Origin: Pogostemon cablin
Taxonomy: Eukaryota > Streptophyta > Magnoliopsida > Lamiales > Lamiaceae
Direction: 5' to 3'
NCBI GenBank assembly: GCA_023678885.1
Contig: CM042970.1
Coordinates: forward strand, 6,674,355 to 6,738,354
Length of the DNA: 64,000 nucleotides
Positions within the stretch are counted from its first letter, which is position 1; each line of letters starts with the position of its first letter. Positions 55,387 to 64,000 of the stretch are shown here, piece after piece. The position numbers and the translations under genes were made by a program. The notes below the pieces were generated by a model. It saw nothing but the letters and a program-made list of their open reading frames with translations, was not told the DNA's origin and made no database searches.

Positions 55387-57176
55387 ATGAACTACATTTT
55401 CTTCAAACTAATATTTCTCCTTTTGGGGTTCAGTTTTCAGACATGGATTTGCAAAGCAATCATTACACTACCAAGAAACATTACAGTTCCAGCAGTTGTA
55501 GTGTTTGGAGATTCCATAGTTGACACTGGAAATAATGATTACCTCAAGACTATAGCCAAAGGCGATTTTCCCCCCTACGGTCAAGACTTCATGGGGGGAA
55601 AACCGACGGGACGCTTTTCTAATGGAAAAGTCCCGTCAGACCTCATTGGTATATACATTTCTCTTTTTTGACATATGTACGAGAGTATTATTATATTACA
55701 TACATTTCGTTTTCTTGACTATAATACTCGTCTCTACGAGAGTATTATTATATTATTATTATTGTTGTTGTTGCAGTCGAACAGTTGGGGATTAAACCCC
55801 TTTTACCTCCCTATCTCGATCCATCTTTGCAAGATCAAGATCTCCTAACCGGAGTCAACTTCGCATCCGGTGCAGCCGGATGGGACCCTTTGACTTCTAC
55901 GCTATCGGTTTGTCGTTCGTCTACTTTTACGTATACATGTCTTGATTTTTTATTACGTAAGTTCTTATGTGAGTACGGTTGCGATGACTACAGATGGTGC
56001 TCTCGTTATCGGATCAGTTAGGGTTGTTCAAAGAGTACAAGGCAAAGCTGAGTGGCATTGTGGGAGAGGAAAGAGCAACGGAAATAGTGAGCCAGACAAT
56101 AGCTGCTGTAGTTGCTGGAAGCAACGATGTTACCAACACCTACTCTGTCTTTAGAAAGCCTCACTACGATATTCCATCCTACGTTAAGATGCTAGTGAGC
56201 AACGCCAACGCTTATGTAAAGGTAAAAAACGAGAGCTCACTGTTTGACTGTACTTAAATTTTTTTTGATTGATTTTGATGATTTGGGAATGAAAGGAGTT
56301 GTATGCGGCGGGGCTCCGTCGGGTGGCGGTAACGGGGTTGCCGCCGGCGGGGTGCTTGCCGTCACAGCGGACGTTGAGGGGTGGGCCCCAGAGAGCTTGC
56401 GTTGAAGAGTACAATGAAGCTGCAAGGTTGTTCAATAAGAATCTACAAGCTGAAATGAATTCTTTGAACCATCAATTCTCTGATGCAGTTATTGTGTACA
56501 TTGATATTTTCTCTCTTCCTATGGATTTCATCAAACACCCCTCCAAATATGGTATGTTTCTCTTATCACTATTCAATTTCTATTTAAATTTCCTATTATA
56601 GATTGGTTTTCTATCTCCAATATGACAAGCTAAAGAGCAAAGGTACTTTAAATTCTCTTTTTCTTACGTGTTGCTAATCTAACGAGTGAACGTTACATCA
56701 AACGACGTCACATTCATTGTGATTCAAAATTATCACTCTTGAAACACACTAATCAAGACTTTTTGTTACGTAATAGTGTGAACTTCTTTTGTGTCACTTG
56801 TTAGACAGTATATAATGTGTAGAACAGAGAACAAACGAAAATATAACTCTTCTCATAGATTTTAATACTTCGCCATTAGGTTTGGAATTTTCAACAAGCA
56901 TTTACGTGTCACTCATTTAACGGACACGATATGCAAGAAGTTAATAAATAAATTTGGATGACAGGATTCAAGATAGGAGACAGGGGATGCTGTGGAACAG
57001 GGAAGATAGAAGTGACATATTTATGCCAATTAGCAGCATACACATGTCCAAATGTTAAAGAATATGTGTTTTGGGACAGCTTTCATCCCACTGAAAGGGC
57101 TTACAGGATTCTTGTTGAAGATATTATCAAGCAATTTCTCACTCAATTCTGTTCTAAGACACCAAATAGCTGCTGA
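55387..57176 (+). CDS. GDSL esterase/lipase, EXL-like, complete, five exons
   Basis: The coding exons are 55387-55648, 55777-55907, 55994-56221, 56296-56551 and 56965-57176, all GT-AG with consistent phases, giving 362 aa, the usual size of plant GDSL lipases. Residues 1-24 form a hydrophobic signal peptide, so the enzyme is likely secreted to the wall or apoplast. The four SGNH blocks are present: block I VVFGDSIVDTGNNDYL with nucleophile Ser43; block II GVNFASGAAGWD; block III AGSNDV with Asn175; block V WDSFHPTERAY with Asp330 and His333. GDFPPYGQDF and GKPTGRFSNGK, and YGFKIGDRGCCGTGKIEV near the C-terminus, fit the EXL subgroup. It hydrolyses ester substrates, the natural one being unknown. 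No lesion is seen. Confidence 0.94.
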
Positions 57177-59030
57177 TTTTTCACAAATCTATTATTTAAT
57201 AATAATTTCTTAATTAATATTTATCAAGCTGAGTGTAATGCCATACAGATTGGACATTGGAGTGTATTGATCTGCTCGGATGTAAATTCACTAAATGTTG
57301 AATTCCTATTTGGAATCTAAATTTTAAATATTGAAAGTGTATCAAAGATTATATATAGTAATGATTTATTTGTGCATTCTAATACCTTTATTGTGAATAT
57401 AACTTATATATACTCTATCATTGACTAATATTCTCACTTATTTATAAGATTTAACCATTAAAATAAAAGTATTGAGACATCGTATTTATGATCATGTGAT
57501 TTTGCTAGGTAGAACCAATTTTTATTGGAACAACAAGTTGGCACATTCATTAAGATTGAGCTGCCTAATCAAATTGCAGCATCATAGAAAAAATTTTTTT
57601 CAAGCACTTTGATTGCATACACCCTACACTCGTTTCACAGAGAAACGGTTATGAAATTAGTCTAACTATAACGGTATATTATTAAAATACGTTTATTATA
57701 TGAATAGTCAAAATATGTTTATGAATAGTTAAAACTTAAAATTACGTTTATTTTTATAAAATATGATTAATAATGAACTAAAGTATGAATTTAGGATATT
57801 ATATTATATATTGGCTAGTACTACTGTGCACCTGAGTGCATCTCATGATACGGTGCACCCACTTTCAAAAACATATATAATTATGAACAAAAACATATAT
57901 AATTATGAACAAAAATGTATAAACTTTGTTAGTAAATTTTTTTAGCTTTTTTAATGAAAAATGGAGTATAAAAATATACAATTATTTAAAAACATGTATG
58001 CACTATTGAATAAAAAATTATACACATATGAATGCTAAATTTTTAAATGAAAAATTGAGTGTGAAAAAAGTATACAATTATTAAGAAACATGTACAATAT
58101 AGAATATAAAGTTATACACATATGTGTGCACTATTTATTCTTTTATAACTATGGCGTACTTCATATTTGTGGTGCATATATATTTAATTTAATATTTGTA
58201 ATACTTTATATATTAATCATAATTAATGTTAGGGTATAATTTATTTTCTTTCTTCTATTTCATAGTATTTAATATTTGATTCATATTCTACGTTACCTTT
58301 AGAATTTAATATTTGCAACCTATGATATAAAGTTAAAACTCACCTGTTAAAAGAAAAAAAAAAACAAACACAAACTATTCATAATTATACAAATTTAAGT
58401 AAACTCAAAACATACATACCAAATAACGGTACAACCTCTCAACAGAGAAGAATTATATTTCCTCCCCTCTAAAAATATCACTCATGTAAACCCCTTAAAC
58501 AAAATTTTATTGTGTTTTCTGTTTTATTTATTTATTTATTACTTTCATGATACCTATTTTGAAATTCTAATTATGACAATAGACTTTCACATTATCACAT
58601 GGATGGCTGTCTTATTCCAAATTCATAGTAAACCTCTCTAATCCACATCGCCTTTTTCACATTGCAATGCAACGTATTCGACCTTTGTTGTGGAAAACAA
58701 TTAATTCATCAATTCTTTAGAATTTGAAACAATTAGTAAAATTAATGCGCAAAAAAAATAAAAATAAAATGTACTTATAATTTTAGATGGAATTTGTAAT
58801 AATTAATAATTTATTTATTTATATGTTATTCATACATTATAATTATTTTTGTATGGAGTGAGAGTGATAATATAGAAAGAAATTTGTGATGATTAAAATT
58901 ATGTATTTATAAAACCTATTTTGTGTGGAGTAAAAGAAGGATAATGAAGAGAGAACATGAGAAAGAACAGAGAGAGGAAATGAAAAGGTTTGTGAGAAAT
59001 GTTACATCGTTAATTCAGAATGAATTAAAT
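57177..59030. other. Intergenic DNA downstream of the lipase gene
   Basis: The lipase 3' UTR is expected at the left edge. The rest is AT-rich, with a directly repeated AACAAAAACATATATAATTATG phrase near 57872-57915 and related ATACACATATG-type phrases to 58140. No gene is seen. Confidence 0.5.
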
Positions 59031-59240
59031 CTCCTCAAATAGGATTCCAACCTACGACCGATCGGTTAACAACCTACCACTCATCTCCCAAGTAGGATTC
59101 GAACCTACGATCAATCGGTTAAGAGCAGACTGCTCTACCATGAGCTACTGAGAAATAATGGGAGATTCGATCTCATATAGAGTTCAATTCCCTTTCTCAA
59201 TCCATGACCAATATGAGCTCGAACCCTTCTTCGTAACTCC
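59031..59240 (-). pseudogene. Plastid-derived insert with degenerate trnN-GUU
   Basis: 59085-59154 on the minus strand matches plastid tRNA-Asn(GUU) closely from memory: CTCAGTAGCTCA at the 5' side and TAGGTTCGAATCCTACTTGGG at the 3' side. The anticodon position reads CTT rather than GTT, and the sequence is 70 instead of 72 bases, so it is dead. 59031-59083 holds a second partial copy of its 3' half in the same orientation, with GTT kept. The adjacent GATTCGATCTCATATAGAG and CATGACCAATATGAGCTCGA resemble plastid spacer next to trnN. This is a nuclear plastid insertion. Confidence 0.8.
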
Positions 59241-59309
59241 CCAACAATCGAAATGATTCTGGAGTATTTTCAGGATTAGGTATAATTCCTTCAATAATCG
59301 TAATACTGT

Positions 59310-61269
59310 TGATGCGCGTTTTCTTTGGACGCAAAATTAATCCCTAAGTATTAAAGATATCAGTTGCAGCTAAGCAAGCGACCAAGTGAATATCGAACCC
59401 AAAGGACGGCCTATTATCAATTTAATTATTTACTAAATTAATTAAGACAAGATGACAATTAAGTTTGAGGTTTGAATTATTAACCTACTAACAAAAATAT
59501 TAAATAACAATTAAAATAAAGTTATGTAGAAGAATACGAAAGTGGATCAAGTAGGAGAATATGTAGTTCTGGGGTAATCCAGTTTCACTCATTAATTTCT
59601 CTTTCGTGTATTGATGTCCGACTCTGCCTTGTGGAATATGGACGCATCACTAAACCATGCATATCTACTCTATAGACACAAGTAAACATGCGTATAACAC
59701 GTGTGAATAACCTCAGAGCAAGAGATATAATTTCACCCCCTTTCTAGGTACTATTAGTATCAATTATTTTCCTGGCCAATTGATACTCTAACCCGATATT
59801 ATCTCCCTTTATAAGTACTATAAAATTATCCTCTTTATCCTACTTAATAACCCGAATTCAATTAATAAGTATTCATATATGATAGTTCTAATGAAGTTTC
59901 GGAGTCCCCTCACGTAGAATCATAACATGGAATCCTGCTCAACAGTGAACGCACTCAATCAATAACCAAGATATGTATTCAGACTCTACATAACAGTTAA
60001 TGATGCACAAAACAACCGTGAATATGGATTAAGAAAGCACAATCATATATAAAATAAATTCACAAGTAGTATTGCACGGAGTTTACACACGAAAGTTCAA
60101 TTAATTGGTAAAAACATTCACAACCCTCGTTCTACCAAAAAGGCTCTAGCCCATGATGTTACGAAGAACAATCATGGGTGTTGGATAGATCTTACCTGGA
60201 TGTCCGAAAAATACAAGATAAATTAGGAAACGAAATAAACCCTAGATTTGGGAGTTTTCGCGTCCTTCTCCTTCTTGAATCTTCCTCTTAGTTATCCTCT
60301 TGATTCCATGTATGAATTTTCAAAGTGATGGATGAATGGAGAAAAAATGTGGATGATGGTTGGGGGGTGATCACCCTTGTGGGGTGTAGTATGATTTGTG
60401 GCTCTCTCCAATCCAATATGATTCTATGATATTAATGATGTGATTTACACCCCTTTTTATACTTGTAAGCTCTTTTTATAAGCCTTGGATGTGCTTCTAC
60501 TTGAGACATATGCCAAATTTGGTAAAAGAAACCCGAAACTACCAAAAATAGAACCAGCGATATTTTGTTAAACTTGACCTTCTTGGTCGAGTAAGGCCTC
60601 CAAGTCGAGCAACTGGTCGAGCAAGCTCTCTGTAAGTTTTTGGTCATTTTGCTCGAGTTTTCCTCTTCCGTTCGACCAAGACGATTCTGGTCGAACGGAT
60701 CTCCTTTGGTCGAGTAAGCTTGCGCAGTCTCACCATTTCGTGCATAACTTTCACATGCGACCTTTGATTTGAGTAATTTTTACGCTCATGTGATCCTCTC
60801 TTCCTTGGCTTTCTATCCATATAAAGAACCAATAGAAATTCTAACATTTGAATATATAACAAGTCATGTAAAATGGCACAGCCGTTCTTTTCGACATAGC
60901 TTGCGCGACGTCACCTCTTTGATAATAGCTTTCTCGTTTAGAATCCGATTGAGGTGTTCTTTACGCCAAAACGATCATCTTTTCTGTGGCTTTCCAACCA
61001 TATATCGCACATCTAACTCAGAGTTCCACACGAACACAGAAATATTACACAAGTTGGATGTGTGTTTTCAGCATTCTTGCACAAATTGCATATTTTCTCA
61101 AACTTGGCTCTTTTGATCATTTTTCCACCTAAAACACAACAAAACACCTCAAGTGCACCTTTTTCTCAAATATATTGAATATAAGATACTTGTACTAATA
61201 TAAGACAACAATTCTCGTCAAACAGATGTTAAATTAGACACTAAAACACGCTTATTTTCGTTCTCATCA
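59310..61269 (-). mobile_element. Solo LTR, ~1960 bp, same family as the LTR in the virus
   Basis: On the minus strand it starts TGATGAGAACG and ends AACGCGCATCA, with TGATG/CATCA ends. Flanking 5-mers are ACTGT (59305-59309) and ATTAT (61270-61274), which differ by two transitions, as expected for a decayed TSD. Its minus strand shares ATTTGTGCAAGA, ATATATGGTTGGAAAGCCAC and AATCGGATTC with the 40017-41702 LTR. Repeated TGGTCGAG motifs lie at 60580-60715. The ORFs at 60432-60647, 60644-60862 and 60769-61116 fall inside it and are not genes. Confidence 0.75.
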
Positions 61270-61275
61270 ATTATC

Positions 61276-61395
61276 ACCATGTTAAGGAGAAAAGATGAAT
61301 AATGAAAGATATCATTGAAATAGAGTAATACTGTCACTATGTTAAGAAGAAAAGATGGGTAATCAAAGTTATCATTTAGATAGGAGAAGAGGAGC
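61276..61395. repeat. Tandem duplication of a ~62-bp unit
   Basis: TCAC(C/T)ATGTTAAG(G/A)AGAAAAGATG, followed by (G/A)TAAT(G/C)AAAG(A/T)TATCATT, occurs twice (about 61276 and 61337). It borders the solo LTR. Confidence 0.75.
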
Positions 61396-61399
61396 GAGA

Positions 61400-62600
61400 G
61401 GGTGAAATTGAGAATTAAAGAAGCAACGAGATAAATAATAATAATAATAATAAATTCAGTCTTATGAGCCAGTCCTTTTAGCCCGCTGGCTAATTGGTAC
61501 GGTCCAAAAGGCCTGATTTTAAATGGATTGAAAAAAATAGTCCTAACTCTATTTGTTTTAGGATTAAGAGGGCAGTCCTATATTTCCTCTGTTTTTAACA
61601 ACTTTTACCTCCATATCAAGAATTAATAGATAAGAATAACGTGGTTTAGGGTTAGGGTTTAATCCTAATTGAACTTTTTTTTTTCAATTTATAATGTTTA
61701 AATAACTAACTAATAGAGCTCCATACTTTAAAGTGAAAATATTCCAAAGTAAACAACATGATTAAAGTTCATATTATTAATTACATTGTCCAAATTATGA
61801 CGAAAAATATATCTTTATAACTAACTACTAAATAAAGGGCATGGTGTGAAACTTTTTACGCTGAGATCATTTTATACTTTCAATAATTAGTTATTACTTT
61901 TTCTACAATTGGCTATCACTTTTTATTTTAATACTATAAATTGTTCATAAAATAATTTACTGCACCATTATTACTTTTTATCGATTAAGAATAATTTTTT
62001 TAATAATATTATCACTTTTTATCCGTCTCACGTAAGGACTTAACCGAAGCATTCTCACACACATCTTTACCCTAAATAAAATCAAACCATCAATTTCTCA
62101 ATTTCATTCAACAATTTAAATTATTGGTTTATTAGAAAATATATATGTTTAAAAATACAAAAAATAGTCAATTCAATTTGTGTTTGGGTGGTACACGTTC
62201 AACATTTTGTGTTTTGTTTCTATTCCTAAAACCATACGTAAATCCATAATTTATCCAAATAATATAATTAAAATAAATTGATTTAAAATTTATAGAATTT
62301 AAAATTCACTCATTTTCAAATTCATTGAATTTGAAATGACTCAATCCAAATACAACCTTAGATAAATCAAATAACGCACGAGGAAAAAACACTACAAAGA
62401 GAAAAACAATATACACATTCTTAAATAAAAAATAAAATAATAATACTCCTCAATCTCTAAGCAAAGCAAACAATTTCGACAAAGACTTGGATACAATCTC
62501 CATTTTGATACAACCCCCGGTACAACCTCCTTCCTTCACCTTCAGTGTGTATTTTCCTCTTCTTCTTTTTTTTTAACTGTTGCATTTTTTTTATTTAATT
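61400..62600. other. Intergenic DNA with transposon relics
   Basis: An (AAT)n run lies at about 61434-61452. 61463-61590 carries GCCCGCTGGCTAATTGGTAC, related to the inner hAT-like element at 50.8 kb. 61880-62040 carries TATCACTTTTTATT-type and CCGTCTCACGTAAGG relic sequence of the MULE-like family at 5.9 kb. No gene is seen. Confidence 0.55.
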
Positions 62601-62604
62601 TTAG

Positions 62605-62860
62605 AGATATAATTGTAATTTTATCCTTGTGGTTTAGGATATAATTTATCCATAGGATTTAGGGTATAATTGTAATTTTACCCTTGTGGTTTAAGGTATA
62701 ATTTATCCCCTAGGGTTTAGAGTTTAGGGTATAATTGTAATTTTACTCTTGTGGTTTAGGGTATAATTTATCCCCTAGAGTTTAGGGTATAATTGTAATT
62801 TTACCCTTGTGATTTAGGGTATAATTTATCCCTAGGGTTTAGAATATAATAGTCATTTAA
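62605..62860. repeat. Minisatellite, four copies of a ~58-bp unit
   Basis: The unit TATAATTGTAATTTTACCCT + TGTGGTTTAGGGTATAATTT + ATCCCCTAGGGTTTAGG occurs four times; one copy has an extra 7-bp TAGAGTT insertion. TTTAGGG strings in it are part of the unit and not telomeric arrays. Confidence 0.9.
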
Positions 62861-64000
62861 ATAAAATAAATTTAAAAATAAAATAAAAAACAACATTAAT
62901 AAAGGAACATGAATTAATTAAGAAGTGTGGGGACCAAGGGTGTATCAATTCAATTGGTACACCTGATTGTACACGGGTCCCTCTCAACAATTTCTATTCT
63001 CATATGTCACAATAAATTATGAACAAACCACAAATGTCAAAATAACTATATAGAATTAATTCACAATACACTTTAATTTCATAATTTATAATAATCATTA
63101 AAATACATTATATTTTTATATTTTTTATAGTCTTAAGACTCTACTATTCTAAAAAAGTCAAATGATATGAATATATTCCCTCTATTTATTATTTGTTTTC
63201 ACCCTTTCCACATTGATATATAGGTGTCACAAAAATTTCACCCTAAAAATACAAATAGGTATTAACAACTAATAATTTTATCAATTCAAAGCCCGAGGGT
63301 AAACTATCAATTGATAAAATTCCTAACAACTATCATCTCTAATATATTTATTTAAAAAAATAATTCCTATCTAAAATACCTAAAATATTTTCTCATTTAT
63401 AAGTTAGTTTGGTGTGAAACGGGTTTACACATGAACCCTGAACTTAGTCTCAATTTTGGTTAAATTGATTAAAGCAAGTGTACTCTATCGCGTAGTAGAC
63501 CGTAATGACCAAGTGTAAAATTTAGATTTATCGAACTCAAGGGCAAAAGGGGGTAGCCGTGTTCAAAAGATGTTCTACTCTTAAAGGACGAATCAATAAG
63601 GAGGGGTTTGATTATACTACAAACTAATAACTAGGAAATCAATTAAAAGATAGAAAATGTACATATGAGGTGGATGATGGATGAAGGTGAGCAATATAAG
63701 AAATATGCAAGGCAAACAATATTCATGGATAAGGTATATATAGATTCACACACACATGCATTGATGGCTTTCATGTTATGATATTTGTACATAAACAATT
63801 AGAAGAATAATATTTTTTTTATAAAAAGAGCAATAGTTCATTTCTTTAAATAATTTTTCATAAGAGTAATTCATAAATTGAGGTGTGAAAAAATTTAAAG
63901 AGTATTTTTTTCTTTTTTAAAAACAATAATTTATTTCTTTAAAGACTAATTTCAAAAAGTAATCGGTATAAATAGGATTTACACATAAAACCCAACAGGA
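62861..64000. other. Intergenic DNA, possible LTR edge at right
   Basis: No gene is seen. From about 63410 onward the plus strand (TTGATTAAAGCAAGTGTACT, GACCAAGTGTAAAATTTAGA, ATCGAACTCAAGGGC) resembles the inner end of the minus-strand LTRs of the 59-61 kb family (GACCAAGTGAATATCGAACCCAAAGG). A third, more diverged copy may begin here and leave the window. Confidence 0.35.

Noticed and set aside
62605..62860. Interstitial telomere array
   Set aside because: TTTAGGG strings are embedded in a longer 58-bp unit and are not consecutive.
1..64000. CRISPR arrays, bacterial operons or prophage
   Set aside because: The repeats present are transposon ends or minisatellites, and gene structure is eukaryotic.

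Overview
The window is nuclear DNA of a flowering plant, most likely a eudicot. It is AT-rich, its protein genes are split by GT-AG introns, its three identifiable genes are plant families, and it is crowded with plant transposon types (Stowaway and Tourist MITEs, MULEs, hAT elements, a SINE, Ty3/Gypsy LTRs, an endogenous pararetrovirus). The species cannot be named from this sequence alone. All boundaries were read by eye from splice sites, terminal repeats and target-site duplications (TSDs).

Host genes. (1) 12202-15470, minus strand: a complete seven-exon MCA1/MCA2-type gene (mechanosensitive calcium influx family, 390 aa). (2) 22417-24441, minus strand: a complete three-exon gene for a 415-aa conserved plant protein of unknown function, possibly a beta-barrel. 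(3) 55387-57176, plus strand: a complete five-exon GDSL esterase/lipase (362 aa, secreted). A fourth locus near 10960-11235 looks like a decayed gene for a small secreted Cys/Pro-rich repeat peptide.

Layout. 1-3598 is the 5' part of a minus-strand Gypsy element (protease, Gag, primer site, 5' LTR). 3599-12200 is AT-rich DNA with a 1.1-kb MULE, a Tourist MITE, (TA)n runs and motif-rich repeats. 16-21 kb is a MITE cluster in which one Stowaway has received both a SINE and a Pack-MULE-like element. 25-31 kb is gene-free and repetitive. 31.1-35.75 kb is a non-autonomous Gypsy element with three LTR copies. 36.9-47.1 kb is a four-layer nest: an old Stowaway-like relic was hit by a MULE, which contains a genome-length endogenous pararetrovirus, whose movement-protein gene is split by a solo LTR. 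48-54 kb holds a Tourist-in-Stowaway, a hAT-in-hAT and a 2.2-kb solo LTR. 57.2-64 kb holds a plastid-derived trnN fragment, a second solo LTR of the family found in the virus, and minisatellites.

The most informative region is the endogenous pararetrovirus. Its gene order (coat protein, movement protein, protease-RT-RNase H, then a downstream ORF) resembles cavemo-/solendoviruses. It keeps a tRNA-Met primer site and a promoter with as-1-like boxes, and it is inactivated by stops, frameshifts and the solo LTR. The host genes show no operon-like or pathway link to each other.
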